From: Phycicoccus sp. M110.8
GTDB taxonomy: Bacteria > Actinomycetota > Actinomycetes > Actinomycetales > Dermatophilaceae
DNA length: 64,000 nucleotides
Assembly: GCF_032464895.1 (NCBI RefSeq)
Contig: NZ_JAWDIC010000004.1
Span: 434,001 to 498,000, forward strand
Reading direction: 5' to 3'
Shown in pieces: positions 1 through 9,300 of the stretch (its first letter is position 1; each line of letters opens with the position of its first letter). A program made the position numbers and the translations under genes. The notes beneath the pieces are model-generated. The model had not been told where the DNA came from and ran no database searches. It worked only from the letters and a program-made list of their open reading frames with translations.

Positions 1-869
1 AGCTCAACGACGCCCAGTCGGCGAACGTCCGCGACGCCCTGGCCAAGGAGTTCGACGTCCCCACCGACAAGGTGAGCGCGAGCTTCATCGGCCCGTCGTG
101 GGGTGCCTCGCTGAGCCAGCAGGCCCTGCGTGCCCTGGTCGTCTTCCTCGTGCTGACGATGCTGGTCATGGCGCTGTACTTCCGCACCTGGAAGATGGCC
201 CTGTCGGCCCTGGTCGCCCTGGTCCACGACATGATCATCACCGTCGGCATCTACGCCCTCACCGGCTTCGAGGTGTCCCCGGCGACGATGATCGGCTTCC
301 TGACCGTCCTCGGCTACTCGCTCTACGACACGGTCGTCGTCTTCGACAAGGTGCGCGAGAACACCAACGAGGCGTTCGCCGGCAAGCGGGTCACCTACGC
401 CCAGGCCGCGAACCTCGCCGTGAACCAGACCGTGGTCCGCTCGATCAACACCACCGTGGTCGCGCTCCTGCCGACCTTGGCGGTGCTGGTCGTGGGCTTC
501 GCGACCATCGGCCCGGGCACGCTGCTCGACCTCTCGCTCGTGCTGTTCATCGGCATGGCGGTGGGCGCGTACTCCTCGATCTTCATCGCCACGCCGCTGC
601 TCGTGACGCTGCGTGCCAAGGAGCCGGAGGTGCAGCAGCTCGAGAAGGCCGCCCTGCGCTACCAGCAGCGCCACGGTGCGCCGACCTCCCACGACGTCGC
701 CCCGCACGCCCACGAGGCGCCGGAGCCGGCCGACGAGGCCGGCGAGGAGGGAGCCGAGCGCGAGGGGGTCCCGGCCGGGGCCCGTCCCGCGGTCGCCCGT
801 GAGACGCACCGGTACGCCACCTCGGGCCCGCGCAACCAGCCGCGGCGTGCACCCAAGTCGCGGCGCTGA
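1..869 (+). CDS. secF: Protein translocase subunit SecF, 5'-truncated by the window edge
   Basis: SecF pairs with SecD as the RND-like accessory complex that uses the proton gradient to help Sec-dependent export at the cytoplasmic membrane. The frame is open from base 3, so the gene starts before the window. The visible part carries the last membrane helices and the SecF motif GYSLYDTVVVFDKVREN (about base 313). After the last helix comes a hydrophilic tail of about 75 residues, first acidic, then Arg-rich (ending PRRAPKSRR). It is followed 19 bases later by apt and then rsh, the usual actinobacterial secD-secF-apt-rsh order. Family assignment is firm; only the N-terminus is missing. Confidence 0.95.
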   Translation, partial: LNDAQSANVRDALAKEFDVPTDKVSASFIGPSWGASLSQQALRALVVFLVLTMLVMALYFRTWKMALSALVALVHDMIITVGIYALTGFEVSPATMIGFLTVLGYSLYDTVVVFDKVRENTNEAFAGKRVTYAQAANLAVNQTVVRSINTTVVALLPTLAVLVVGFATIGPGTLLDLSLVLFIGMAVGAYSSIFIATPLLVTLRAKEPEVQQLEKAALRYQQRHGAPTSHDVAPHAHEAPEPADEAGEEGAEREGVPAGARPAVARETHRYATSGPRNQPRRAPKSRR

Positions 870-888
870 GCCGGACGGGGACCCGCCG

Positions 889-1440
889 ATGACGACCGAC
901 GAGACCACCACGACTCTCGCCGAGCGCGTGGACCGCACCCTGCGCGACATCCCCGACTTCCCCGAGCCCGGCGTGGTCTTCAAGGACGTCACGCCGGTGC
1001 TCGCCGACGGTGCGCTGTTCGGTGACATCGTGCGCGACATGGCGCAGCGGTATGCCGGGCGCGTCGACGTCGTCGCGGGCGTGGAGGCCCGGGGCTTCAT
1101 CTTCGGTGCCGCCCTGGCCCACGAGCTCGGCCTCGGGTTCGTCCCGGTCCGCAAGGCGGGCAAGCTGCCCGGTGCCACGGTGTCGCTGTCCTACGCGCTC
1201 GAGTACGGCAACGCGACCATCGAGGTGCACGAGGACGGCTTCGAGCCCGGGGCGCGCGTGCTGGTCGTCGACGACGTGCTGGCCACCGGCGGGACGGCCG
1301 AGGCGGCCTGCCGGCTCGTCGAGCAGGTCGGGGCCACCGTGGTGGCGTTCGAGACGCTCGTCGAGCTGACCTTCCTCGGAGGTCGCGGTCGCCTGGCCGG
1401 GCGCGAGGTGCACACGACGGTCGTCGTCACGGGGGACTGA
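889..1440 (+). CDS. apt: Adenine phosphoribosyltransferase
   Basis: Converts adenine and PRPP to AMP and pyrophosphate in cytosolic purine salvage. The 183-residue product has the PRPP-binding loop VLVVDDVLATGGT (about residues 124-136), the N-terminal FPEPGVVFKDVTP segment and a GVEARGF motif, at the usual family length. The frame extends upstream to 613, but only the part after the ATG at 889 looks like Apt, and that ATG lies just after the secF stop. Only a weak GGGGA precedes it, so translation may be coupled to secF. Its place between secF and rsh is conserved in actinobacteria. Confidence 0.95.
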   Translation: MTTDETTTTLAERVDRTLRDIPDFPEPGVVFKDVTPVLADGALFGDIVRDMAQRYAGRVDVVAGVEARGFIFGAALAHELGLGFVPVRKAGKLPGATVSLSYALEYGNATIEVHEDGFEPGARVLVVDDVLATGGTAEAACRLVEQVGATVVAFETLVELTFLGGRGRLAGREVHTTVVVTGD

Positions 1441-1478
1441 GACGGCCGGACCCGCGTCGGCGGCACGGCCGCATCACG

Positions 1479-1484
1479 TAGGCT
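1479..1484 (+). promoter_or_regulatory. -10 box (TAGGCT) of a leaderless promoter for rsh
   Basis: TAGGCT lies 6 bases before the ATG at 1491, which would place the transcription start on the A of the ATG. There is no Shine-Dalgarno sequence. The -35 region is not recognisable. Confidence 0.6.
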
Positions 1485-1490
1485 CTTGTC

Positions 1491-3800
1491 ATGACTGAGG
1501 ACGTCGTCACCGGGCCCGTGCCCACGGGCGCGTCCTCGGCGAGCCGGGTCCGGGCCAGGCTGGCCCGCTTCGGGGCTCGCGGCGCCCCCGCGAACCCCGT
1601 CCTCGAGCCGCTGCTGCAGACGGTCCGGGCCACCCACCCCAAGGCCGACCTGACCGTCATCCAGCGCGCCTACGTCGTCGCCGAGGAGGCCCACCGGGGC
1701 CAGAAGCGCAAGTCCGGCGACGCGTACATCACGCACCCGCTCGCGGTCACGACCATCCTTGCCGAGCTCGGCATGACGCCGGCCACGCTGGCCGCGGCGC
1801 TGCTGCACGACACGGTCGAGGACACGGCATACGGGCTCGACCAGCTGGAGAAGGACTTCGGCCACGAGGTCGCGATGCTGGTCGACGGCGTCACCAAGCT
1901 CGACAAGGTGACCTACGGCGACGCGGCCCAGGCCGAGACGGTCCGCAAGATGGTCGTCGCGATGGCCAAGGACATCCGCGTCCTGGTCATCAAGCTGGCC
2001 GACCGGCTGCACAACGCCCGCACGTGGCGGTACGTCTCGGTCGAGTCGGCGCAGCGCAAGGCGCGCGAGACGCTCGAGATCTATGCGCCGCTGGCGCACC
2101 GGCTCGGCATGAACACCATCAAGTGGGAGCTCGAGGACCTGTCGTTCGCGACGCTCTACCCGAAGGTGTACGACGAGATCGTGCGTCTGGTCGCCGAGCG
2201 CGCCCCCGCCCGCGAGGAGTTCCTGGCCGGGGTGCGCGAGCAGGTCAGCGCCGACCTCAGGGCCGCCAAGATCAAGGCGACGGTCACCGGCCGGCCCAAG
2301 CACTACTACTCCGTGTACCAGAAGATGATCGTGCGCGGCCGCGACTTCGAGGACATCTACGACCTCGTCGCGGTGCGGGTGCTCGTGGACTCGGTGCGCG
2401 ACTGCTACGCGGCGCTCGGCGCGCTGCACGCGCGGTGGAACCCCCTGCCCGGGCGGTTCAAGGACTACATCGCGATGCCGAAGTTCAACATGTACCAGTC
2501 GTTGCACACGACGGTCATCGGTCCCGAGGGCAAGCCGGTCGAGATCCAGATCCGCACCCACACGATGCACCGCCGCGCCGAGTACGGCGTCGCCGCGCAC
2601 TGGAAGTACAAGGAGGACGCGACCGCCTCCGCCGCGGCCGCCAAGGACGGCGAGACCGGGCCGATCAGCGACATGGCGTGGCTGCGCCAGCTGCTCGACT
2701 GGCAGAAGGAGACCTCCGACCCGGGGGAGTTCCTCGACTCGCTGCGGTTCGAGATCAACGCCCGCGAGGTCTACGTCTTCACGCCCAAGGGCGAGGTCGT
2801 GGCGCTGCCCGCGGGGTCGACCCCTGTCGACTTCGCGTACGCCGTGCACACCGAGGTCGGTCACCACTGCATCGGCGGCCGGGTCAACGGCCGGCTCGTG
2901 CCGCTGGAGTCCACCCTCGAGAACGGCGACGTCGTCGAGGTGCTCACCTCCAAGGCCGACGGCGCGGGCCCCTCGCGCGACTGGCTGACGTTCGTCAAGA
3001 GCCCCCGCGCCCGCAACAAGATCAAGCAGTGGTTCTCCAAGGAGCGGCGCGAGGAGGCCATCGAGACCGGCAAGGACGCGATCGCCAAGGCGATGCGCAA
3101 GGAGGGCCTGCCGCTCCAGCGCCTGCTCACCGTCGAGACCCTGACCGGGCTCGCGTCCGAGCTGCGCTACCAGGACATCGACGCCCTGTATGCCGCGGTG
3201 GGCGAGGGCCACGTGTCCGCCCAGCACGTGGTGGGCCGGCTCGTCGCGTCGCTCGGCGGCGAGGAGGGCGCCTCGGAGGACCTCGCGGAGGCCACCACGC
3301 CGACCCGGTCCATGCGCCGCCGCACCGGGGACCCGGGCGTCGTGGTCGTCGGCACGGCCGACGTGTGGGTCAAGCTGGCCCGTTGCTGCACGCCGGTGCC
3401 GGGCGACCCGATCATGGGCTTCATCACCCGCGGCAACGGTGTCTCGGTGCACCGCACCGACTGCACCAACGCCGAGTCGCTGCTGTCCCAGCCCGACCGG
3501 ATGATCGAGGTCGAGTGGGCGCCGTCGTCGGCCTCGGTGTTCCTCGTCCAGCTCCAGGTCGAGGCCCTCGACCGCAACCGGCTGCTGTCGGACGTGACGC
3601 GGGTGCTGTCCGACCAGCACGTCAACATCCTGTCGGCGTCGGTGCAGACCTCGCGGGACCGGGTGGCGATCAGCAAGTTCACCTTCGAGATGGGCGACCC
3701 CAGCCACCTCGAGCACGTCATGAAGGCCGTCCGCAAGATCGACGGCGTCTTCGACGTCTACCGGATCACCGGCACCAAGGCGACGGCCGCCAAGGCCTGA
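1491..3800 (+). CDS. rsh: Bifunctional (p)ppGpp synthetase/hydrolase (RelA/SpoT homologue)
   Basis: Makes ppGpp/pppGpp from ATP and GDP/GTP and hydrolyses it again; the main stringent-response enzyme of actinobacteria. The 769 residues show the full long-RSH order: HD hydrolase (HDTVEDT near residue 105), synthetase ([12 protein letters not shown] near 265-277 and YQSLHT near 334), TGS (from about 425), the conserved Cys segment CCTPVPGD (near 631) and a C-terminal ACT domain (from about 686). Hydrolase and synthetase motifs both look intact, so a bifunctional enzyme is expected. The ATG sits 6 bases after a TAGGCT box, suggesting a leaderless transcript separate from secF-apt. Confidence 0.96.
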   Translation: MTEDVVTGPVPTGASSASRVRARLARFGARGAPANPVLEPLLQTVRATHPKADLTVIQRAYVVAEEAHRGQKRKSGDAYITHPLAVTTILAELGMTPATLAAALLHDTVEDTAYGLDQLEKDFGHEVAMLVDGVTKLDKVTYGDAAQAETVRKMVVAMAKDIRVLVIKLADRLHNARTWRYVSVESAQRKARETLEIYAPLAHRLGMNTIKWELEDLSFATLYPKVYDEIVRLVAERAPAREEFLAGVREQVSADLRAAKIKATVTGRPKHYYSVYQKMIVRGRDFEDIYDLVAVRVLVDSVRDCYAALGALHARWNPLPGRFKDYIAMPKFNMYQSLHTTVIGPEGKPVEIQIRTHTMHRRAEYGVAAHWKYKEDATASAAAAKDGETGPISDMAWLRQLLDWQKETSDPGEFLDSLRFEINAREVYVFTPKGEVVALPAGSTPVDFAYAVHTEVGHHCIGGRVNGRLVPLESTLENGDVVEVLTSKADGAGPSRDWLTFVKSPRARNKIKQWFSKERREEAIETGKDAIAKAMRKEGLPLQRLLTVETLTGLASELRYQDIDALYAAVGEGHVSAQHVVGRLVASLGGEEGASEDLAEATTPTRSMRRRTGDPGVVVVGTADVWVKLARCCTPVPGDPIMGFITRGNGVSVHRTDCTNAESLLSQPDRMIEVEWAPSSASVFLVQLQVEALDRNRLLSDVTRVLSDQHVNILSASVQTSRDRVAISKFTFEMGDPSHLEHVMKAVRKIDGVFDVYRITGTKATAAKA

Positions 3801-3860
3801 CCTCGCACTCGCACGTTCTGCCCGCGCGGCATACTGCGTCCCGGCACCCCGCAAAACGTC

Positions 3861-3911
3861 AGTTGCTGACGTGAAACGGCGGTCCAGAACCGCTGTTTCA
3901 CGTCAGCAACT
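3861..3911. terminator. Long hairpin between convergent genes, no U-tract
   Basis: Arm AGTTGCTGACGTGAAAC (3861-3877) is perfectly repeated in inverse at 3895-3911. After one G-T pair the stem continues with GCGGT/ACCGC around the loop CCAGA, giving about 23 paired positions. It lies between the ends of rsh (+) and the membrane-protein gene (-), so it probably ends transcription from both sides. No T-run flanks it. Confidence 0.7.
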
Positions 3912-3920
3912 GCCGTTGTG

Positions 3921-4346
3921 TCAGGGGCGCAGGCAGGCGAGGGCTGCACCGGCGAGGCAGAGCGCGGCGCCGGCGCAGCGGACGCGGTCGGCGACCAGCA
4001 GCCGCCGCACGAGGGCCGGCTCGGGACCCTCCCGCCCCAGCCGGCCGTGTAGGGGTGCGGCCACGGCTGCCGTCGTGCCCAGGGAGAGCGCGGCACCGAC
4101 GGCCGCGGTGGCGAGCCCCGTCGTGAGGGGAAGGGTCGCCAGGGCCCAGGCCCCGGCCGCCAGGAGCAGCAGGTAGACGACGCCGACGAGGGGGGTGATC
4201 GCGCGGCTGTGCCGGTCGTGGGCCTCCGCCCAGCGGGAGGCGTCCACCCGGGCCAGGGCCGGGTAGACGAGCGTGGTGACGGTCAGCTGGAAGCCGGCGT
4301 GCAGTCCCGCGGCCCCGAGCAGCGCTGCGGCCGCGGTGTCGACCAC
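3921..4346 (-). CDS. Small integral membrane protein, function unknown
   Basis: The 141-residue product has about four hydrophobic segments (for example VVYLLLLAAGAWALATLPL and the C-terminal CAGAALCLAGAALACL) separated by short basic and His-containing loops. I do not recognise a catalytic motif. The GTG at 4346 is chosen because it follows the stop of the upstream paiB-like gene by only four bases, so it is the last gene of the minus-strand run cyclophilin-DUF349-PaiB-this gene. The longer frame to 4490 would overlap paiB deeply and is unlikely. Confidence 0.7.
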   Translation of the reverse strand: MVDTAAAALLGAAGLHAGFQLTVTTLVYPALARVDASRWAEAHDRHSRAITPLVGVVYLLLLAAGAWALATLPLTTGLATAAVGAALSLGTTAAVAAPLHGRLGREGPEPALVRRLLVADRVRCAGAALCLAGAALACLRP

Positions 4347-4350
4347 GTCG

Positions 4351-4974
4351 TCAGCCGTCCAGGTCGGCCATGAGGTCGGCCACCTGGGTCGCCCCGGGGT
4401 CGCCCTCGGAGCGCAGCCCCGCGACCACGCCGGCCCGGTCCGCCTCGGACCGGTTCTGGCTGAGCTTGGCCTTGGCCTCGACGCGCTCAACCACCAGCTC
4501 GACGCCCACGATCCCGCGCAGCTGCCCGGCGACGTACGCCTCGGGCGCGTCGGAGACCGCCCAGGGGTCCTCCCGGCCGCCCTCGTGCTCCTCGGTCAGC
4601 GCGGTGACGAGGTCGCGCAGCCACTCGACGTTTTCGTGCACGCGGACCCGCCCGGTGAGGTGGACCGTCGTGTAGTTCCACGTCGGGACGACGCGCCCGT
4701 GCTCGGACTTCGACGCGTACCAGCTCGGCGACACGTAGGCCTGCGGGCCTCCCACGACGAGCAGGCCGGGGGAGCCCGGCCCGATCTGCTGCCAGTGCGG
4801 GTTCGCCCGGGCCAGGTGCGCCAGGACGCGGTCGCCACGCCAGAGCACCGGCAGCAGCGTCGCCACCGGGTAGCCGTCCGCCCCGACCGTCACGAGCTCG
4901 CCCGCACCGGCCCGGGCGACCATCAGGCGCGCGGCGTCCTCGTCGTCGACCCGGTTGAACGCCGGCGCGTACAC
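4351..4974 (-). CDS. PaiB-family FMN-binding protein (putative transcriptional regulator)
   Basis: This 207-residue protein matches the PaiB / 'FMN-binding negative transcriptional regulator' family: N-terminal MYAPAFNR, a split-barrel flavin-binding core, PSWYASKSEHGRVVPTWNY (about residues 83-101) and the VHLTG strand. PaiB of Bacillus represses sporulation and protease genes; in actinobacteria the role is mostly untested and a flavin-dependent enzyme is equally possible. It starts with GTG ten bases after the DUF349 stop, so it is co-transcribed with that gene. Assignment to the family is good, function uncertain. Confidence 0.8.
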   Translation of the reverse strand: MYAPAFNRVDDEDAARLMVARAGAGELVTVGADGYPVATLLPVLWRGDRVLAHLARANPHWQQIGPGSPGLLVVGGPQAYVSPSWYASKSEHGRVVPTWNYTTVHLTGRVRVHENVEWLRDLVTALTEEHEGGREDPWAVSDAPEAYVAGQLRGIVGVELVVERVEAKAKLSQNRSEADRAGVVAGLRSEGDPGATQVADLMADLDG

Positions 4975-4984
4975 AGGACCCCGG

Positions 4985-6355
4985 TCAGCCGGAGAACTCG
5001 TCGAGGTTGCCGCGCGCCTGGGCCAGCCACTGCTCCTGCGCCTCCAGCTTGGCCTGGGCGTCCTTGACCTTGCGCTCGTTGCCGGACGCCTGGGCCTTCT
5101 CCAGGTCCGCCCGGAGCGAGGCGACGGAGGCCTCGAGCTGGTCGACCATGCTCTGCGCCCGGGCGGCGACCTCGGGGTTGGTCTGGTTCCAGCGCTTGTC
5201 GTCGGCGTCGCGCACGGCCTGCTCGACGCGGCGCATGCCCTTCTCCATCCGGTCCACGTCGGCGCGCGGGACCCGGCCCGCGGCGTCCCACTTGTCCTGG
5301 ACGGCGCGCAGGGCGGCCTTGGCGGCGTCGAGGTCGGTGACGGGCAGGATCGCCTCGGCCTCCTTGAGGAGCTCCTCCTTGACGGCCAGGTTGGCGCGGT
5401 ACTCCTCGTCCTCCTGGGCGGCGACCGCGTCCTTGGCGGCGAAGAACGCGTCCTGCGCCGCCTTGAACCGCTCCCACAGGGCGTCGTCGTCGGCGCGGGA
5501 GGCGCGCCCCGCCTGGCGCCAGCGGTCCATGAGCCGCTTGTACGCGCCGGCCGTCGACCCCCAGTCCGTGCTGGTGGTCATGGCCTCGGCCTCGGCGACG
5601 AGGGCCTCCTTGGCCGCCTTGGCCTCGGCCTGGCTGCCCTCCAGCTGGGCGAAGTGGACCCGGCGGGCCTTGTCGAAGCTGTTGCGGGCGGCGGAGAACC
5701 GCTGCCACAGGGCGCCCTCGGTCTCGCGGTCGAGGCGGGCGCCGGAGCGCTGGTGCTTCTTCCACTCCTCGAGGAGCTCGCGCATCCGGGCCCCGCTGGC
5801 CTTCCACTGCACCTTGTTCTCGGGCTGGGCGGCGATCTTCTCGGCCTCGGACACGATCGCCTCGCGCTCGGTCGCCGCGGCGGCGCGGGCGGCGGACCGC
5901 TCGGCGGCCTCGGTGTCGCGGCGAGCCGTGACGGCCTGCTCGATCTCGGCGATCTTCGCGTCCAGCGCCGCCAGGTCGCCGACCACGTTGGCCTCGGCGC
6001 AGTGCTCGCGCAGCTTGGCCAGGCCGTCGGCGCCGTCCTTGGCCGACAGGTCGGTCGTGGTGACGCGCTGGTGGAGCAGGTCGGCCGAGGCGAACAGCTC
6101 GTCGTACTTGCGGGCGAAGTAGTGCAGCGCCTCGTCGGGGGTGGCACCCGGGTAGGCGCCGACCTCACGCTCGCCCTCGGCCGTCCGCACGAAGACGGTC
6201 CCGTCCTCGGCGACGCGACCGAAGGTCTCGGCCGGCGGGCCGCTCGGGGCCGCGGGGGTCAGGGCCGGAGCCGGTGCGTGGGCGACCTTGCGCACGGCCG
6301 CGGGGGAGGGCGGGCCCGGCTTCGGCGGGGTGGGCTTGGGCGTCTGCTCGGTCAC
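4985..6355 (-). CDS. DUF349 repeat protein
   Basis: A 456-residue, highly charged, largely alpha-helical protein with at least three DUF349 units, each marked by a Trp-containing helical motif (VQWKASGARMRELLEEWK, WGSTAGAYKRLMDRWRQAG and VQDKWDAAGRVPRADVDR). The first 70 residues are Pro/Ala-rich and probably disordered, then heptad-like Ala/Glu stretches suggest coiled coils. DUF349 proteins are common next to rsh in actinobacteria; their biochemical role is unknown to me. The GTG at 6355 follows the cyclophilin stop by one base, indicating tight co-transcription. No membrane segment or signal peptide is seen. Confidence 0.85.
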   Translation of the reverse strand: MTEQTPKPTPPKPGPPSPAAVRKVAHAPAPALTPAAPSGPPAETFGRVAEDGTVFVRTAEGEREVGAYPGATPDEALHYFARKYDELFASADLLHQRVTTTDLSAKDGADGLAKLREHCAEANVVGDLAALDAKIAEIEQAVTARRDTEAAERSAARAAAATEREAIVSEAEKIAAQPENKVQWKASGARMRELLEEWKKHQRSGARLDRETEGALWQRFSAARNSFDKARRVHFAQLEGSQAEAKAAKEALVAEAEAMTTSTDWGSTAGAYKRLMDRWRQAGRASRADDDALWERFKAAQDAFFAAKDAVAAQEDEEYRANLAVKEELLKEAEAILPVTDLDAAKAALRAVQDKWDAAGRVPRADVDRMEKGMRRVEQAVRDADDKRWNQTNPEVAARAQSMVDQLEASVASLRADLEKAQASGNERKVKDAQAKLEAQEQWLAQARGNLDEFSG

Positions 6356-6356
6356 G

Positions 6357-7184
6357 TCAGGCCTTCTTCTCGGTCACAGCAACCTTGAGGATGCTGATGG
6401 GTGCGTTCGGGGCCCCGTCACCGGTGCCACCGGCCGCACCTGCTGCGGCGATCTTCTCGACAATATCCATTCCGGACGTGACCGTGCCGAAGACGGAGTA
6501 GCCGGCCGGGACGCTGCTGAGGTCGGTGTCCTTGTAGACGATGAAGAACTGGTCGGCATTCGAGTTGGGGTCGTTCGTGCGCGCCATGGCGAGCGTGCCC
6601 TTGGGGTACTTGCCGTCCTTGGGCGTGTTCTCGAGACCGAACGTGTACCCGGGGCCGGTGCCGGTGCCCCCGAGCGGGTCGCCGCACTGCAGCACGTAGA
6701 TGCCGGAGGTCGTCACGCGGTGGCAGGGGGAGTCGGCGAAGTAGCCGTCCTTGGCGAGCGAGACGAACGAGGCCACCGTCTGGGGCGCCTTGGCGCCTTC
6801 GAGCTGGAAGGTGATGTCGCCGCAGTTCGTCGTGACGAGCGCCGTGAACGTCTTGCCGGCCGCCGTCTTCTTGTCCGGCAGCGTCTCCTTCTTCACGCTC
6901 GTGGGCGCCTTCGGGGGAGGCGTGCAGCCGGGGACGGAGGCGTTGGTGGTGGCCGAGGCGGACGGCGCCGACGTGGCGGCGGTCGAGCCTGCCGCCGGCG
7001 TCGAGGGCTGGTCGCCGGACAGCTTCCCGGCCAGCAGGACGAAGGCTGCGACGACGACGAGGACGGCAGCCACCACCCATGCGACCTGGCGGTTGCGGGC
7101 GGCCTCGCGTTCCCTGGCGGCGATCTTGGCGTCCAACTTCTCGGCCCGTCGGCGTGCGCGGGCCCGCTCCTGCTCTCTGGTCAC
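6357..7184 (-). CDS. Membrane-anchored cyclophilin-type peptidyl-prolyl isomerase
   Basis: Catalyses cis-trans isomerisation of prolyl bonds, here outside the membrane: a basic N-terminus (residues 1-32) is followed by one hydrophobic helix (VAWVVAAVLVVVAAFVLLAG), a Ser/Thr/Ala/Pro-rich linker, then the cyclophilin barrel. Barrel signs are FQLEGAKAPQTVASFVSLA, YFADSPCHRV, GTLAMARTNDPNSNADQFFI and YSVFGTV. 275 residues fits the secreted actinobacterial type. It heads the minus-strand run. Its GTG is preceded by TAGACT with a 7-base gap, so it is probably leaderless and shares a 44-base divergent promoter region with the MBL-fold gene. Confidence 0.92.
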   Translation of the reverse strand: MTREQERARARRRAEKLDAKIAAREREAARNRQVAWVVAAVLVVVAAFVLLAGKLSGDQPSTPAAGSTAATSAPSASATTNASVPGCTPPPKAPTSVKKETLPDKKTAAGKTFTALVTTNCGDITFQLEGAKAPQTVASFVSLAKDGYFADSPCHRVTTSGIYVLQCGDPLGGTGTGPGYTFGLENTPKDGKYPKGTLAMARTNDPNSNADQFFIVYKDTDLSSVPAGYSVFGTVTSGMDIVEKIAAAGAAGGTGDGAPNAPISILKVAVTEKKA

Positions 7185-7191
7185 GCGCGTC

Positions 7192-7197
7192 AGTCTA
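7192..7197 (-). promoter_or_regulatory. -10 box (TAGACT) of a leaderless promoter for the cyclophilin gene
   Basis: Read on the minus strand, TAGACT ends 7 bases before the GTG at 7184, with no Shine-Dalgarno between. It faces away from the TAGGCT box of the divergent gene at 7229. Confidence 0.55.
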
Positions 7198-7215
7198 GGC
7201 AGGACGCCCTCTGGC

Positions 7216-7221
7216 TAGGCT
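7216..7221 (+). promoter_or_regulatory. -10 box (TAGGCT) of a leaderless promoter for the MBL-fold gene
   Basis: TAGGCT ends 7 bases before the GTG at 7229, and no Shine-Dalgarno is present. Confidence 0.6.
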
Positions 7222-7228
7222 GCAGGCC

Positions 7229-7924
7229 GTGCTCACGTTCGCCTTCCCCGGCAGGGTCATCGACGCCAACTGTTACGTCCTGGCCACCGGCCCGGGCGAG
7301 GAGTGCCTCGTCGTCGACCCCGGCATCGGCATCGAGGACACGCTGCGCGAGGTCCTGCGCGAGCACCGCCTGCGCCCGGCCGCGGTGCTGCTGACCCACG
7401 GCCACCTCGACCACGTCTACTCGGTGACGCCGGTCTGCGGCGGCGACACGGCGGCATACGTCCACACCGACGACCGCTACCGCCTGGAGGACCCGCTGGC
7501 GCACATCAGCGCACCCCTGCTGGCCATGGTGGAGCAGCAGTTCGGTGCACGTGCCACGTGGCGTGAGCCCGAGCGGGTCGTCGAGGTGACGGGCGGCCAG
7601 ACGCTGGAGCTCGCCGGGCTCACGGTCGACGTCGTGCACGCGCCGGGCCACACGGAGGGCTCCGTCCTCTTCGGTGTGCCGACGGTGCCGGACGGCGTGG
7701 CCGACCAGGTGGACGTCCGCTCGACAGTCCTCAGCGGTGACGTGCTCTTCGCCGGGTCGATCGGGCGCACGGACCTGCCCGGGGGCAGCGACACCGCCAT
7801 GCAGCGCTCCCTGCGCGAGGTCGTGCTGCCGCTGCCCGACACCACCCTCGTCCTGCCAGGCCACGGACCCGCGACCACGATGGACCGCGAGCGGGCGACC
7901 AACCCGTATCTGCAAGGCTTGTGA
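7229..7924 (+). CDS. Metallo-beta-lactamase-fold hydrolase (glyoxalase II-like)
   Basis: 231-residue MBL-fold protein with the metal-binding THGHLDHV motif (about residues 55-62), a later GHTEGSV histidine, SGDVLFAGSIGRTD (metal-bridging Asp) and PGHGPATT near the C-terminus. These are the features of hydroxyacylglutathione-hydrolase-like (YcbL-type) enzymes; since actinobacteria use mycothiol, the true thiol-ester substrate is unclear. It is two bases upstream of hisS, a neighbourhood seen in many actinobacteria. Start by the leaderless TAGGCT promoter. Confidence 0.88.
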   Translation: MLTFAFPGRVIDANCYVLATGPGEECLVVDPGIGIEDTLREVLREHRLRPAAVLLTHGHLDHVYSVTPVCGGDTAAYVHTDDRYRLEDPLAHISAPLLAMVEQQFGARATWREPERVVEVTGGQTLELAGLTVDVVHAPGHTEGSVLFGVPTVPDGVADQVDVRSTVLSGDVLFAGSIGRTDLPGGSDTAMQRSLREVVLPLPDTTLVLPGHGPATTMDRERATNPYLQGL

Positions 7925-7925
7925 C

Positions 7926-9296
7926 GTGAAGATCTCCCCGATCAGCGGATTCCCCGAGTACCTCCCGGCCCAGCGCATCGTCGAGCAGCACTTCCTCGAC
8001 GTCATCCGCGAGACCTTCGAGCTGCACGGGTTCCCCTCGATCGAGACCCGCGCGGTGGAGCCGGTCGAGCGGCTGCTCGGCAAGGGCGGCGACACCGACA
8101 AGGAGATCTACGGCATCCGCCGGCTGGCGAACGCCGAGGACCCCGCCGCGGTCGCGGACGCCGAGCTCGGGCTGCACTTCGACCTCACCGTCCCGTTCGC
8201 GCGCTACGTGCTCGAGAACGCCGGACACCTCGCGTTCCCGTTCCGCCGCCACCAGATCCAGAAGGTGTGGCGCGGCGAACGGCCGCAGGAGGGCCGCTAC
8301 CGCGAGTTCACCCAGGCCGACATCGACGTCGTCGACGTGGGGGAGCTGGCGCCGCACTTCGAGGCGGAGATGCCGCTCGTCGTCGCGGAGGTGTTCCGCA
8401 AGCTGCCGATCGGGCGCATGGTCATCCAGGTCAACAACCGCAAGATCCCCGAGGGCTTCTACCGCGGCATCGGGATCGATGACGTCGCAGGCACCCTGCG
8501 CATCGTCGACAAGCTCGACAAGATCGGCCCCGCCCGCGTCAAGGACGCGCTGGTCGAGGCGGGGCGCACGCCGGAGCAGGCCGACCAGTGCCTGGCGCTG
8601 GCCTCGATCCGTACCGAGGACCTGTCGTTCGTCGAGCGGGTGCGCGAGCTCGGGGTGGAGCACCCCACCCTCGACGAGGGCCTCGAGGCGCTGGCCGCGG
8701 TCATCAGCACGGGCATGCAGAACGCGCCGGGTGCGCTCGTGGCCGAGCTCAAGATCGCCCGCGGGCTCGACTACTACACCGGCACCGTCTACGAGACCCA
8801 GCTCGAGGGGTACGAGTCGTGGGGCTCGTTCTGCTCCGGCGGCCGGTACGACTCGCTCGCCTCGGACGGGAGGACCACCTACCCCGGCGTCGGCATCTCG
8901 ATCGGCGTCTCGCGCCTGCTGGGCCTGCTGCTGTCGCAGGGGCTCGTCACGGCCACCCGCTCCACCCCGGCCGCCGTGCTCGTCGCCGTCACCGACGAGG
9001 AGTCCCGCGGGGCCTCCCAGTCGGTGGCCACCGCGCTGCGCGCGCGTGGCATCGCGTGCGAGGTCGCCCCGAAACCGGCGAAGTTCGGCAAGCAGATCCG
9101 GTACGCCGAGCGCCGCGGGATCCCGTTCGTCTGGTTCGCCGGCGCGGCCGAGGGCGGCGGCGACCAGGTGAAGGACATCCGCTCGGGAGCCCAGGTCGAC
9201 GCCGACGCCGCGGCGTGGAACCCTCCTGCGGAGGACCTGCACCCGCGCGTCCTGCGCACCGGCGACCGGGGCGCCGAGGACGCACCCCAGGAGTAG
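7926..9296 (+). CDS. hisS: Histidyl-tRNA synthetase
   Basis: Charges tRNA-His with histidine using ATP. Class II synthetase core: PISGFPEYLPAQRIVEQHF at the N-terminus, FDLTVPFARYV, the motif 2 region FRRHQIQKVWRGERPQEGRYREF, the histidine-binding ARGLDYYTG segment and a C-terminal anticodon-binding domain. 456 residues is slightly long for the family because of a hydrophilic C-terminal tail. The GTG at 7926 overlaps the end of the MBL-fold gene region (stop at 7924), so the two are co-transcribed. Upstream in-frame sequence overlaps that gene and was excluded. Confidence 0.96.
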   Translation: MKISPISGFPEYLPAQRIVEQHFLDVIRETFELHGFPSIETRAVEPVERLLGKGGDTDKEIYGIRRLANAEDPAAVADAELGLHFDLTVPFARYVLENAGHLAFPFRRHQIQKVWRGERPQEGRYREFTQADIDVVDVGELAPHFEAEMPLVVAEVFRKLPIGRMVIQVNNRKIPEGFYRGIGIDDVAGTLRIVDKLDKIGPARVKDALVEAGRTPEQADQCLALASIRTEDLSFVERVRELGVEHPTLDEGLEALAAVISTGMQNAPGALVAELKIARGLDYYTGTVYETQLEGYESWGSFCSGGRYDSLASDGRTTYPGVGISIGVSRLLGLLLSQGLVTATRSTPAAVLVAVTDEESRGASQSVATALRARGIACEVAPKPAKFGKQIRYAERRGIPFVWFAGAAEGGGDQVKDIRSGAQVDADAAAWNPPAEDLHPRVLRTGDRGAEDAPQE

Positions 9297-9300
9297 CCGA

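Noticed and set aside
1191-3854. 887-codon open frame on the minus strand opposite rsh
   Set aside because: Composition artefact of a high-GC gene; the plus strand encodes a complete RSH enzyme and the minus frame is Asp/His/Arg/Gly-rich without any domain.
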